DNA of 64,000 nt from Rhizobium mayense (GTDB taxonomy: Bacteria > Pseudomonadota > Alphaproteobacteria > Rhizobiales > Rhizobiaceae). The notes beneath the pieces are model-generated. The model did no database searches and was not told the DNA's origin. It saw only the letters and a list, made by a program, of their open reading frames with translations. The position numbers were made by a program, and so were the translations under genes. Below are positions 1-8,852 of the stretch, one piece after another (positions within the stretch are counted from its first letter, which is position 1; each line of letters starts with the position of its first letter). The DNA lies in contig NZ_JARFYM010000034.1 of NCBI RefSeq assembly GCF_030272705.1, forward strand, positions 1-64,000, written 5' to 3'.

Positions 1-12
1 GATATCTCGGCT

Positions 13-43
13 CACTCGTCCAGACCATCGGTCCAGACGAGTG
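13..43. other. Imperfect inverted repeat downstream of eda
   Basis: The 8-base arms CACTCGTC and GACGAGTG enclose a shorter GACC/GGTC pairing around an ATC loop. It lies about 75 bases past the stop of the minus-strand aldolase gene. There is no T-run, so this is either a weak terminator or an operator of a gene outside the window. Confidence 0.35.
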
Positions 44-118
44 CACCAATTATCTTGTCAACGCTGGATATGCTTCAAACAAAACATGAAACGCTCTAGA
101 TATTTTTGGCGAACGACG

Positions 119-757
119 TCAGCGCGCCGCCGCTGCAACCGACATCTTGCCGCGCTTGTGGATCGTCTGCCAATCGGCCGCTTCGATCAATTCGCGGGGC
201 GCGAGGAAAGCGCCGCCGACGGCAAAAATGTTGCGCAACGCCAGATATTGACTGGAATTGTCGTCGGAGATGCCGCCGGTCGGACAGAATTTGAGATCCG
301 GGAAAAGCGGATCGACATGTTTGATCCAGCCTAGGCCGCCCATCAGATCGGCAGGAAAGAACTTCTGCTCGAAGAAGCCGAATTCGCGGGCAAACAATGC
401 TTCGCTTGGCGTGCACACGCCAGGCAGAAAGGGCAGGCCGGAGAGGCGCGCTCCCTCTGCCAGCGCCGGCGTCAATGCGGGACTGACGCCGAATTCGGCG
501 CCGGCGTCGATCACCGAGGCAAGCTGGTCCGGCTTGGTGATGGTGCCCGCGCCGACGATGGCATCCGTGCCCAAAGCCCGCATCCGCTTGATCACCTCGG
601 GACCGCAGGCGCTGCGCAGCGTCACTTCCAGGATCTTGATGCCAGCACTGACCAGCGCTTCCAAAAGCGGTTCGGCACGATCAGGGTCTTCCACATGCAG
701 CACCGGAATGAGCTTCGCATGCGGCGCAATCAATGAGGCGACGGGATATTGGGTCAT
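119..757 (-). CDS. eda: 2-dehydro-3-deoxy-phosphogluconate (KDPG) aldolase
   Basis: This cytosolic class I aldolase splits 2-keto-3-deoxy-6-phosphogluconate into pyruvate and glyceraldehyde-3-phosphate, the last step of the Entner-Doudoroff pathway. The 212-residue length is normal for the family. Visible landmarks are the active-site segment EVTLR (Glu44), the Schiff-base lysine in QKFFPA (Lys132) and the phosphate-binding PTGG (159-162). The closely related KDPGal aldolases share this pattern, so the exact substrate epimer is open. It is transcribed away from the LacI gene, with about 200 bases between them. Its place next to a sugar isomerase, dehydrogenase and importer suggests it finishes catabolism of the imported sugar, which is inferred. 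Confidence 0.9.
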   Translation of the reverse strand: MTQYPVASLIAPHAKLIPVLHVEDPDRAEPLLEALVSAGIKILEVTLRSACGPEVIKRMRALGTDAIVGAGTITKPDQLASVIDAGAEFGVSPALTPALAEGARLSGLPFLPGVCTPSEALFAREFGFFEQKFFPADLMGGLGWIKHVDPLFPDLKFCPTGGISDDNSSQYLALRNIFAVGGAFLAPRELIEAADWQTIHKRGKMSVAAAAR

Positions 758-965
758 GGGAAAACCGATCTGACGGGTAATGGGAAGCGCTGCGGACTAT
801 GCAATAGTAGCGCGCAGGAGAGACTTGCATAGGTTGTTTCTTTCTGAGGCGACTTTATTGGCAGATCATTGATGCAGGTCATGGCGCTCCGTTCACCCAA
901 GAGTGATCCTTGCACGCGCGTTCGACAGCGGGCATTGTCGAGCAGTTGACGCCGAGCGAAGGGGA

Positions 966-2036
966 TTGTCGAAAGTGCAGGGATTGGGAGCGGGACGTGG
1001 CTTGCGGCGGGATCCTGGTCAGCGTGTGACGCTGCGCACGGTTGCAACCGCGCTCGGCCTGTCGATCACGACAGTCAGTCGCGCCTTGAAGGAGGGACCC
1101 GAGGTCAACCGCGAGACAATCGAACTGGTGAAGCGAGTGGCCGGGGAGCTCGGTTATCGCCCAAATCTCGGCGGCCTCAACCTCCGGACCGGCAAGACCC
1201 ACGCGATCGGCATCGTGTTGCCCTTCGAACGCGAAGGCGAGATGAACATCGTCGTAGCCTCGCTGGTCGAAGGCGTGTCGCGCCATATGAAGGGCTATGG
1301 CTATCGGACCACGGTGGTGCCGCAATTGCAGGCGGACGATCCCTTGGCGACCGTTCGCGATCTCGTCGAAGAGGGCTCCGTCGACGGCGTCATCATAACC
1401 CACACGAGACCGCAGGACGACCGCGTCAAGTATCTGCTGGAGGTCGGCACGCCCTTCGTCACCTTTGGGCGCACCGAGCTTTTAAGCGTCCATTCGAACG
1501 TCGATCTCGATCATGAGGCGATCGGTGCGGAAGCGGCGCGGTTGCTCTTGGATGCTGGCCATCACCGGCCGCTACTGATCGCGCCGTCCAGCCAGTTCAC
1601 CTACAGTCTGCAATTCGTCAAAGGCTGGAGCAAGACGTTTACCGCGCGCAACCTTGCCGTTCCGGACGACCTCATCCATTTTGCGGCCACGACGCCGGAC
1701 AGCGGCCAGGAATTGGCGAAGAATATAATCGCCTGGCATCCGGAAGCGACCGGCGCCTTTGTTGCCAGCGAAGAGGCCGCGCTCGGGTTCCTGGCCGGCT
1801 TGCGCAAGGTCGGCCGTCGTGTGGGCAAGGATTTCGCGGTAATTACCTACGGCGGCACGCGATTGCACGATTTCTTCAATCCACCGCTTAGCGCCTTTTA
1901 CTATTCCAACTATGTCATCGGCGAGCGTCTGGCTTCCTTTTTATACCGGGCGATCGGCGGCGAGGATCCGAGCGATCTGCGCGAACTCATCAATGCCGAA
2001 TTTGTGGATCACGATAGTCAGGCACTTTCCGTCTGA
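966..2036 (+). CDS. LacI family transcriptional regulator
   Basis: A LacI/GalR-type repressor with an N-terminal helix-turn-helix (VTLRTVATALGLS, then TTVSRAL and the hinge-side GYRPN) and a periplasmic-binding-protein-like ligand domain from about residue 45 to the end. The frame is open from 903, but the family normally begins just before the helix-turn-helix. TTG at 966 and GTG at 975 both lie behind an AAGGGG stretch; 966 (about 356 residues) is chosen without certainty. The gene lies directly before the isomerase/dehydrogenase/ABC genes, and a perfect palindrome of LacI type sits in the next intergenic gap. It therefore probably controls those genes in response to their sugar. Confidence 0.88.
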   Translation: MSKVQGLGAGRGLRRDPGQRVTLRTVATALGLSITTVSRALKEGPEVNRETIELVKRVAGELGYRPNLGGLNLRTGKTHAIGIVLPFEREGEMNIVVASLVEGVSRHMKGYGYRTTVVPQLQADDPLATVRDLVEEGSVDGVIITHTRPQDDRVKYLLEVGTPFVTFGRTELLSVHSNVDLDHEAIGAEAARLLLDAGHHRPLLIAPSSQFTYSLQFVKGWSKTFTARNLAVPDDLIHFAATTPDSGQELAKNIIAWHPEATGAFVASEEAALGFLAGLRKVGRRVGKDFAVITYGGTRLHDFFNPPLSAFYYSNYVIGERLASFLYRAIGGEDPSDLRELINAEFVDHDSQALSV

Positions 2037-2057
2037 CGGAGAAGTTTGGCCAAAAGC

Positions 2058-2075
2058 ATTCGTAACGTTTTTATT
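2058..2075. promoter_or_regulatory. Secondary LacI-type half operator
   Basis: ATTCGTAACGTT here repeats the first 12 bases of the perfect palindrome centred 89 bases downstream; the second half has decayed to TTTATT. Two sites about eight and a half helical turns apart could allow looping by a tetrameric or dimeric repressor. Site identity is seen; binding is inferred. Confidence 0.55.
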
Positions 2076-2146
2076 TCAGCCATTACCGGAATATCCGTGC
2101 GTAACTGTCTGAAAAAGGCTGCTTGACAGGGTTGAATTTATCTATC

Positions 2147-2164
2147 ATTCGTAACGTTACGAAT
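2147..2164. promoter_or_regulatory. Perfect 18-bp LacI-family operator
   Basis: ATTCGTAACGTTACGAAT is a perfect palindrome with the central CG typical of LacI/GalR operators. A consensus -35 box TTGACA stands at 2123-2128 on the plus strand, so the operator covers the expected -10/+1 area of the isomerase promoter. This position fits repression by the LacI protein encoded just upstream. Confidence 0.75.
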
Positions 2165-2266
2165 TGCGGAATGGAGGGGTATGAGGCTCCGATCGGCAAG
2201 GGCTGTCAGCAAGAGGACGGAGCCTCGTGTTTCGTAGGCGACCGCATTCCATGGGAGGATGACGTT

Positions 2267-3196
2267 GTGGGCGCAGGCTCGCTTTTTTTCGGATCACCAA
2301 TTTGGACGTTCAACTGGAACCCGCCTTATGAGGCGCCGCTGAAGCGGCTCGCTCGCACGGGCTGCAAGGGTTTCGAGCTCACTGCCTGGTCGGTCGACAT
2401 GCTGGCCTATTACACGCCGGCGACGATCCGCGGTCTGAACGAGATCGCCGAGGGTGAGGGGCTGACGCTCACCAATTTCTTCTTCAACCTGCCCTTCAGC
2501 CGCCACGCGGGTGCTGCCTTCTCCAGCGTCGATCTCGACGGCTACAAGCGTGGGGTCGATGTCGTGGCTGAGATCGGCGCGCCGATCATGACCAGCATGA
2601 CGCCCTATCCCTTCCAGTCCGACGTCAAGCCGATCCTGCAGCGGCCGATTTCTCAGGAATGGACGGCGGCGGTCGAGCCGCAATGGGACTGGACGGCCGA
2701 ATACAATGCCGTGGTCGACGGCTTTGCCAAGGCATGCGAAATCGCCGGTTCGGCCGGCCTGCGCGTCGCTGTCGAGCCGCATCCCTATCGCTGGGTCAGC
2801 TCAGGCCAGGGCATGCTGCGGCTGATCGAGCGCACTGGTGCTTCGAACCTCGGCCTGAACTTCGATCCGAGCCATCTTTTCCCGGCCGGGGACATGCCGC
2901 ACTATGTCGTGCTGGCGCTCGGCGAGCGCATCTTCAACACGCATTTTTCCGACAATGAAGGCCATACCAACGCCCATTGGCGTCCAGGGCGCGGCAAGAT
3001 CGACTGGAAGGCGATTTTCGCCGCCCTGCAGGCGATCGGCTATTCCGGTCCGATCACGCTGGAGTTGGAAGACGCGCCGGGTGCCTCGCATTGGACCCAT
3101 TTCCGCGAGGCGACGCCTGAATTCGATCAGGAGATGCGGCGCGGCATGAACTATCTGCGCGATGCCGCCGCTGAACTCAACATCACCATTTCCTAG
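2267..3196 (+). CDS. Sugar phosphate isomerase/epimerase (xylose-isomerase-like TIM barrel)
   Basis: A single-domain TIM-barrel protein of the AP-endonuclease-2/xylose-isomerase-like family, whose members isomerise or epimerise sugars, inositols and related acids with divalent metal. Likely metal ligands are visible in order: the glutamate of VAVEPHP, the Asp/His of NFDPSHLF, the histidine of THFSDN and the glutamate of ELED near the end. The frame is open from a TTG at 2123, but that codon is part of the -35 box. GTG at 2267 has GGGAGGA seven bases before it and gives 309 residues, normal for the family. It is followed 11 bases later by a Gfo/Idh dehydrogenase, the usual pairing in rhizobial sugar and inositol loci. 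The substrate cannot be read from the sequence. Confidence 0.85.
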   Translation: MGAGSLFFGSPIWTFNWNPPYEAPLKRLARTGCKGFELTAWSVDMLAYYTPATIRGLNEIAEGEGLTLTNFFFNLPFSRHAGAAFSSVDLDGYKRGVDVVAEIGAPIMTSMTPYPFQSDVKPILQRPISQEWTAAVEPQWDWTAEYNAVVDGFAKACEIAGSAGLRVAVEPHPYRWVSSGQGMLRLIERTGASNLGLNFDPSHLFPAGDMPHYVVLALGERIFNTHFSDNEGHTNAHWRPGRGKIDWKAIFAALQAIGYSGPITLELEDAPGASHWTHFREATPEFDQEMRRGMNYLRDAAAELNITIS

Positions 3197-3207
3197 AGGT
3201 TATATCC

Positions 3208-4329
3208 ATGAGCACTGCACCCATGAAAGTCGGTATCGTCGGCGCCGGCAATATCAGCGCCACTTATGTCGCAACCCTGCATATGTTCGACTTCATCCGC
3301 GTCAAGTCGATCTACGACCTCTATGAGGGGCCGGCACAAAAGCTTGCCGCACAATTCGGCCTTCAGGCCGTCTCCCTCGACGCCATGCTCGCTGACCCGG
3401 AAATCGGCCTGATCATCAATCTGACGACGCCGGTTTCGCATTACTCGATCAGTAAGAAGGCGCTTCTCGCCGGCAAGCATGTCTATTCGGAAAAGCCGCT
3501 TGGCATCAGCATGGCCGAAGCCGAAGAGCTGATGTCGATCGCGCGCGCCAGCGACCTTCGCCTCGGCTGCGCGCCCGATACCTTCCTTGGCGGTGGCCAT
3601 CAATTGACGCGTCGGTTGTTCGATGAAGGCCGTATCGGCAAGGCCGTATCGGCAACCGCCATGCTCCTCCTGCCTGGCCATGAACACTGGCACCCGAACC
3701 CGGCGTTCTTCTATGGCCGCGGCGGCGGACCCATGCTAGACGTTGGCCCCTATTACGTCACGAATCTGATCGCCCTGCTCGGTCCGGTGCGCGAGGTCTT
3801 CGGCGCCGCCAAGATCACTCGCATCGAACGCGCGGTGAAGACCGATCCGCGCCGCGGCGAGACGATCAAGGTGCTGGTGCCGACGCATCTGACCGGTGTG
3901 ATGGAATTCCATAGCGGTGCGACGATAACCATCGCCACAAGTTTCGATGTCATCAAACACAAACACAATCAGATCGAGATTTACGGCTCCGAAGGAAGCA
4001 TGGTAACACCAGACCCGAACAACTTTAGCGGTAAGGTTGAGATATTCCGCGACGGCGGTGAGGCTTGGGAAGAGATTCCAGTGGACCATCCTTATACCGA
4101 AGGTGTGCCGGGCCATCTCGGCCTGCGTGGTTTGGGCGCGGCCGAAATGGTAGATTCCCTTCGCGCGGGGCGCCAGCATCGCGTATCGTCGGAACTCGCC
4201 TTCCACGCGTTGGAAGTGATGACGGCATTCGAGCGTTCCGCTCAGTCGCGCAAGGTCGTCGCAATCTACAGCAGTTGCGGCCGCCCGGATCCGATTCCGC
4301 GTGCAATTAAAGAGGGACGTTTCGCATAG
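3208..4329 (+). CDS. Gfo/Idh/MocA family oxidoreductase
   Basis: An NAD(P)-dependent sugar or polyol dehydrogenase of 373 residues. The N-terminal Rossmann motif is VGIVGAGNIS; the family signature EKPLGIS, which carries the conserved lysine, lies near residue 97. The C-terminal part is the mixed alpha/beta substrate domain of the glucose-fructose oxidoreductase/inositol dehydrogenase type. ATG at 3208 starts 11 bases after the isomerase stop, so the two are co-transcribed. Together they probably oxidise and isomerise the sugar brought in by the importer downstream. The natural substrate is unknown. Confidence 0.88.
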   Translation: MSTAPMKVGIVGAGNISATYVATLHMFDFIRVKSIYDLYEGPAQKLAAQFGLQAVSLDAMLADPEIGLIINLTTPVSHYSISKKALLAGKHVYSEKPLGISMAEAEELMSIARASDLRLGCAPDTFLGGGHQLTRRLFDEGRIGKAVSATAMLLLPGHEHWHPNPAFFYGRGGGPMLDVGPYYVTNLIALLGPVREVFGAAKITRIERAVKTDPRRGETIKVLVPTHLTGVMEFHSGATITIATSFDVIKHKHNQIEIYGSEGSMVTPDPNNFSGKVEIFRDGGEAWEEIPVDHPYTEGVPGHLGLRGLGAAEMVDSLRAGRQHRVSSELAFHALEVMTAFERSAQSRKVVAIYSSCGRPDPIPRAIKEGRFA

Positions 4330-4357
4330 GCTAGGTTATAGAGAGTTAGGAGAATTG

Positions 4358-4525
4358 GCAGTCCTCCGAGACTGCACACTTGACGAGCGGGCAATGCCGA
4401 GGAAGCATTGCCTGTTCGCCGCGGGGAATGGAGGCCCAGCGGCGCGGTTTTGGAGGGCCACAGCATTCGGCACCCGATGGTCGTGAGACAACGGCGGCTG
4501 AAATACAGGCGTTCAGAAGAACGCC
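4358..4525. other. Intercistronic region with three stem-loops
   Basis: The 215-base gap between the dehydrogenase and binding-protein genes holds three separate hairpins: GCAGTC/GACTGC at 4358-4375, GGCAATGC/GCATTGCC at 4390-4412 and GGCGTTC/GAACGCC at 4508-4525. The last ends 19 bases before the ATG, just ahead of its strong ribosome site. None has a T-run. Processing or mRNA protection to raise binding-protein expression is the likeliest role, by inference. Confidence 0.5.
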
Positions 4526-4544
4526 ATAAATGGAGGAGGAGCAT

Positions 4545-5792
4545 ATGCGTGGATTGTTAATGGCATTGGTTGGCGCAACGGCGCTGATCGCACTGGGCGT
4601 CACCGGCGCCCAGGCTGAAGGAAAGAGAGCCGAGGTCCTACACTGGTGGACATCTGGTGGCGAAGCCGCCGCCGTGCGTGAGCTCGCCAATACATTCAAT
4701 GCCGCCGGTGGCCAATGGGTCGACACCGCGATCGCGGGGTCCGGCTCAACCGCGCGTCCGATCGGCATTAACCGAATCATCGGTGGCAACCCGCCGACAG
4801 CCATGCAGTTCAATACCGGTACGCAGATGAATGATCTGGCCCAGCAGGGCCTGCTGCGTCCGCTCGACGATCTTGCCAAGGAGCAGGACTGGAAATCGGT
4901 CCTGACGCCGGCCTTCTATAATGCCATCCAGTTCCAGGGGCATATTTATGGCGCACCGATCAACGACCATGGCCAGAACTGGCTGTTCTACTCGAAGCCG
5001 GTTTTCGCCAAGGCAGGCGTGACCGAAGAGCCGAAAACCTGGGACGAAATGTTTGCCGCGCTCGACAAGATCAAGGCCGCCGGCCTGATCCCGGTCGCCG
5101 TTGGCGGTCAACCATGGCAGCTCCAGTTGATGTTCAATGCCATCCTTCTCGGCGAAGGCGGCAAGGACCTCTACGCCAAGGTCTGGAAGGATCTCGACAC
5201 TGACGCCGTCAAGTCCGACAAGTTCAAGCATGTGGCGGAAGTCTTCGCCAAGCTGCGCAACTATCAGGACCCGGGCAGCCCGAACCGTGACTGGAACGTG
5301 GCGACCGGAATGCTGATCGACGGCAAGGCCGGCATCCAGTTCATGGGCGACTGGGCCAAGGGCGAGTTTATCCATGCCAACATGGTCGCCGACAAGGATT
5401 TCGGCTGCATTCTCGGACCGGGTGAATCCAACTTCATGATGGGCGGCGACATCTTCGTTTTCCCTGTCCTGAAGGACGCGAAGGCGACCGATGCGCAGAC
5501 GCTGCTTGCGACTGTGATCATGTCCAAGGAAGGCCAGCTCGCCTTCAACTCCAAGAAGGGTTCCGTGCCGGTCCGCCTCGACGTGGACAACTCCAAGCTC
5601 GACGCCTGCGCCCAGAAGGGCCTGACCGCGCTCAAGGATCAAAGCCGCCAGATCCTGACCTCCGACGTGCTGACGCCGCAGGACATCGTTCAGACTGAAC
5701 AGGACCTTGTCGCCCAGTACTGGACGACGCCGAGCATGACGGCCAACCAGTTCGCCGAGCAGTTCGCAAAGGTCATCGAGCAGGCGAAATAA
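4545..5792 (+). CDS. Sugar ABC transporter substrate-binding protein
   Basis: A periplasmic family 1 solute-binding protein that captures a sugar for the two permeases encoded next. Residues 1-24 form a signal peptide ending in AQA. The mature N-terminus carries the VLHWWTSGGE segment typical of glucose/mannose-type binding proteins (GtsA-like). An in-frame ATG exists at 4530, but it overlaps the ribosome site GGAGGAG; ATG at 4545 fits both that site and the signal peptide, giving 415 residues. It heads the importer part of the operon. Glucose, mannose or a related hexose is a guess from family resemblance only. Confidence 0.88.
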   Translation: MRGLLMALVGATALIALGVTGAQAEGKRAEVLHWWTSGGEAAAVRELANTFNAAGGQWVDTAIAGSGSTARPIGINRIIGGNPPTAMQFNTGTQMNDLAQQGLLRPLDDLAKEQDWKSVLTPAFYNAIQFQGHIYGAPINDHGQNWLFYSKPVFAKAGVTEEPKTWDEMFAALDKIKAAGLIPVAVGGQPWQLQLMFNAILLGEGGKDLYAKVWKDLDTDAVKSDKFKHVAEVFAKLRNYQDPGSPNRDWNVATGMLIDGKAGIQFMGDWAKGEFIHANMVADKDFGCILGPGESNFMMGGDIFVFPVLKDAKATDAQTLLATVIMSKEGQLAFNSKKGSVPVRLDVDNSKLDACAQKGLTALKDQSRQILTSDVLTPQDIVQTEQDLVAQYWTTPSMTANQFAEQFAKVIEQAK

Positions 5793-5868
5793 GCCTCATC
5801 CGACATCCATGCGGCGGCAGGACCGACTTGCCGCCGGTTCCCATGAATGCGCAGGAGGAGCTTTAGCC

Positions 5869-6807
5869 ATGAGTACCCCACAAACTGCTGCCGGAGCCAT
5901 CGCCGCGACGGTCGCCGGGAAGGCTGCCACCAAGAAGAAGAGACATCTTTCCGCCTATGTTGCGCTGTTCCCAGCCTTTATCATCGTGTTGCTCGCCTAT
6001 GTCGTGACGGTTGTCTGGAACATCTGGATATCGTTTACCGACAGCAAGGTGCTGCCGGTCAATATCTTTGTCGGCACCAAGCAGTACGAACGATTGTTCA
6101 CGACCGCACGCTGGCTGCTATCGCTGCAGAATGTCGTCGTCTTCGGCATACTCTTCATCGCCGGCTGCCTGATCCTCGGCTTTCTTCTGGCCGTCGCGCT
6201 CGATCAGAAGGTCCGCTTCGAAAATACGTTCCGGACGATCTTTCTCTACCCCTTCGCGATGTCCTTCATCGTTACCGGGCTTGTCTGGCAGTGGATCATG
6301 AACCCGACGCTCGGTCTGCAGAGGGTCGCCGACGGGATCGGGTTCACCTGGTTCCGCTTCGACTGGATCGTCCAAAGCGACCTGGCGCTCTACGTCATCG
6401 TACTCGCCGGCATCTGGCAATCGTCCGGATTGGTCATGGCGATCATGCTGGCAGGATTGCGCGGCGTCGATCGTGAACTCTGGAAGGCGACACGCATCGA
6501 CGGCATACCGACATGGCGCGTCTATCTCCACATCGTCATTCCGATCCTGAGACCGACCATCATCACTGCCAGCGTGCTTCTGGCGATCGCCGTGGTCAGG
6601 GTCTACGAACTGGTGCTTGCGACGACCGGCGGCGGACCGGGAATATCGACCGAGGTACCGGGGAAATTCATCATGGATTACCTCTTCGGACGCGGCAATA
6701 TCGGCCTTGCGACCAGTGCCTCAACCGTCATGTTCATCACCGTGGTCATCCTGGTCACGCCGTGGCTCTACTACGAATATTTCCGTGAAAAACCGAGGGG
6801 GAACTGA
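5869..6807 (+). CDS. Sugar ABC transporter permease (MalF type)
   Basis: An inner-membrane permease of about 312 residues and six predicted membrane segments, the first near residue 30. The cytoplasmic EAA loop is visible as ELWKATRIDGIPTWR, the contact point for the ATPase. The frame is open from 5809, but ATG at 5869 lies behind AGGAGG and starts the normal hydrophilic leader rich in Ala and Lys. The next permease gene overlaps its stop by one base, so the two are translationally coupled and should assemble as a heterodimer. Confidence 0.9.
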   Translation: MSTPQTAAGAIAATVAGKAATKKKRHLSAYVALFPAFIIVLLAYVVTVVWNIWISFTDSKVLPVNIFVGTKQYERLFTTARWLLSLQNVVVFGILFIAGCLILGFLLAVALDQKVRFENTFRTIFLYPFAMSFIVTGLVWQWIMNPTLGLQRVADGIGFTWFRFDWIVQSDLALYVIVLAGIWQSSGLVMAIMLAGLRGVDRELWKATRIDGIPTWRVYLHIVIPILRPTIITASVLLAIAVVRVYELVLATTGGGPGISTEVPGKFIMDYLFGRGNIGLATSASTVMFITVVILVTPWLYYEYFREKPRGN

Positions 6808-7715
6808 TGACAATGCCATCTTCCGTCGCAAAGGTCATGGACGGCCCGTCAGGGCATAAGCCGCAGCACCTGTCCCCGGCGCGCATCGGCCTCTACGCCT
6901 TTCTCGTGATAGCGGCGCTGTTCTTCCTCTTGCCGCTCTATGTGATGATCGTCACCTCGCTGAAATCCATGCCGGAAATCCGGCAAGGTAATATCTTCGC
7001 CTTTCCGCAGGTCTGGACGGGCGAGGCCTGGGTGCAGGCGTGGAGCACGGCTTGTACCGGCCTCGAGTGCGGCGGCATCAGCGTCGGCTTCTGGAATTCG
7101 GTGAAGATCCTGATACCGAGCATGATCATGTCGATCTTCATTTCGTCGCTGACCGGCTATGCGCTGTCCTTCTGGCGGGTGAGGGGCGCGAATGTTCTGT
7201 TCGCCATTCTGCTGCTTGGCGCTTTCATTCCCTATCAGGTGTTCATCTATCCGCTGGTACTCATCTACCGCGGCGTCGGCGTCTATTCGACATTGCCCTG
7301 CATCATCATCACCCACACGGTTTTCGGCCTGCCGGTTTTGACGCTGCTGTTCCGCAACTATTATTCCAGCCTGCCGATGGAGCTGTTCAAGGCTGCCCGC
7401 GTCGATGGGGCGGGACTGTGGCAGATCTTCTTCCGGCTAATGATCCCCATGTCAATCCCGATCCTGGTGGTGGCGGGGATCCTGCAGGTTACCGGCATCT
7501 GGAACGACTTCCTCTTCGGCGTCGTCTTCGCCGGCCGGGAAAACTTTCCGATGACGGTTCAGCTCAACAACATCGTCAACTCGACCCAAGGCGAGAAGCT
7601 TTACAACGTCAATATGGCGGCGACCATCCTCACCGCTCTGGTTCCGCTGATCGTCTATTTCGGTTCGGGTCGCTGGTTCGTGCGCGGTATCACCGCGGGT
7701 GCAGTCAAGGGATAA
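6807..7715 (+). CDS. Sugar ABC transporter permease (MalG type)
   Basis: The second inner-membrane permease, 302 residues and six predicted segments, with the EAA loop ELFKAARVDGAGLWQ near residue 195. The start ATG shares a base with the stop of the preceding permease (TGATG). A second possible ATG lies six bases in. It is followed three bases after its stop by the ATPase gene. It has the usual MalG layout, with a periplasmic loop after the first segment containing a stretch around a possible disulfide pair (CTGLEC). Confidence 0.9.
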   Translation: MTMPSSVAKVMDGPSGHKPQHLSPARIGLYAFLVIAALFFLLPLYVMIVTSLKSMPEIRQGNIFAFPQVWTGEAWVQAWSTACTGLECGGISVGFWNSVKILIPSMIMSIFISSLTGYALSFWRVRGANVLFAILLLGAFIPYQVFIYPLVLIYRGVGVYSTLPCIIITHTVFGLPVLTLLFRNYYSSLPMELFKAARVDGAGLWQIFFRLMIPMSIPILVVAGILQVTGIWNDFLFGVVFAGRENFPMTVQLNNIVNSTQGEKLYNVNMAATILTALVPLIVYFGSGRWFVRGITAGAVKG

Positions 7716-7718
7716 CTC

Positions 7719-8804
7719 ATGGCCAATGTTTCCATTCGCGAACTCGCAATCGATTTCGGCACCGTCAGCGTTCTGAAATCGTTGAATATTGAAATCCAGT
7801 CGGGCGAATTCATCGTCCTTCTCGGGCCCTCCGGCTGTGGCAAGTCCACTTTGCTGAACGCCATCGCCGGCCTCACCGACATCAGTAGCGGCCAGATCTG
7901 GATCGGCGACAGGAACGTCACCTGGGAGGAGCCGAAAGACCGAGGCATCGGCATGGTCTTTCAGTCCTATGCGCTTTATCCGACGATGACGGTCGAGGGA
8001 AACCTCTCCTTTGGGCTCCGCATCGCCGGTATGAACAAGGATGAGATCGCCAAACGCGTCGACCGCGCCGTGCAGATCCTGCAGATCGACCCGTTGCGCA
8101 AACGTAGACCAGGCGAACTTTCCGGCGGTCAGCGCCAGCGTGTCGCCATTGGCCGCGCACTTGTCCGCGATGTCGATGTCTTCCTGTTCGACGAGCCGCT
8201 TTCCAACCTCGACGCCAAGCTCCGCACCGAGCTGCGTGTCGAGTTGAAACGGCTGCATGCCGGGCTTGGTTCGACAATGATCTATGTCACGCACGACCAG
8301 ATCGAGGCGCTGACGCTCGCTGACCGTATCGCTGTTATGAGCGGCGGCGTCATTCAGCAGTTCGCCGCGCCGAAGGAAATCTATCGCCGGCCGGTCAACC
8401 GTTTCGTTGCCGGCTTCGTTGGCTCGCCGTCCATGAACTTCCTTTCAGGGCAGGTAGGGAGCAATGGCGGAACACCCGCCTTCATCTTGCCCGACGGCCG
8501 CAAGATCGACTTGAATGGCTACGAATTCTCGGGCACGCCCGGCGAAGGCCGTTCCGCAACGCTCGGTGTACGGCCGGAACAGATGCAGTTTGCCGCTACC
8601 AACGGCCGCATGTCCAGCCTGCCGGCAACCTTCAGCATCGTCGAGCCGATGGGCTCGGACAATCTGGTCTGGGGTCAGATCGGCAAGGAGACCATGTCGG
8701 TGCGCATCGATGCCGATGAGGAGGTTGCGCTGGAGAGCGAGCAGCCCGTCTATTTCCAGCCTGCGCTTGCATCGTTGTTCGGCGAAGACGGCCAGCGTCT
8801 GTAA
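7719..8804 (+). CDS. Sugar ABC transporter ATP-binding protein (MalK/UgpC type)
   Basis: The cytosolic ATPase of the importer, 361 residues. Walker A is GPSGCGKST (36-44), the signature LSGGQ (134-138) and Walker B VFLFDEP (154-160, catalytic Glu159), followed by the D-loop SNLDAKL and a switch histidine in THDQIEA. The C-terminal 120 residues are the TOBE/MOP-like regulatory domain of MalK-type subunits. It closes the sugar operon; a strong hairpin follows nine bases later. Confidence 0.93.
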   Translation: MANVSIRELAIDFGTVSVLKSLNIEIQSGEFIVLLGPSGCGKSTLLNAIAGLTDISSGQIWIGDRNVTWEEPKDRGIGMVFQSYALYPTMTVEGNLSFGLRIAGMNKDEIAKRVDRAVQILQIDPLRKRRPGELSGGQRQRVAIGRALVRDVDVFLFDEPLSNLDAKLRTELRVELKRLHAGLGSTMIYVTHDQIEALTLADRIAVMSGGVIQQFAAPKEIYRRPVNRFVAGFVGSPSMNFLSGQVGSNGGTPAFILPDGRKIDLNGYEFSGTPGEGRSATLGVRPEQMQFAATNGRMSSLPATFSIVEPMGSDNLVWGQIGKETMSVRIDADEEVALESEQPVYFQPALASLFGEDGQRL

Positions 8805-8812
8805 AGGATCAA

Positions 8813-8850
8813 ACTGCGGCCGCGCGTTCAATGGAGCGCGCGGCCGCAGT
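8813..8850. terminator. Bidirectional terminator between converging genes
   Basis: A perfect 14-bp inverted repeat (ACTGCGGCCGCGCG and its complement) around a 10-base loop fills the 48-base gap between the converging ATPase and methyltransferase genes. The stem is very GC-rich with only short A/T flanks, and it could stop transcripts from both sides. Confidence 0.8.
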
Positions 8851-8852
8851 AT

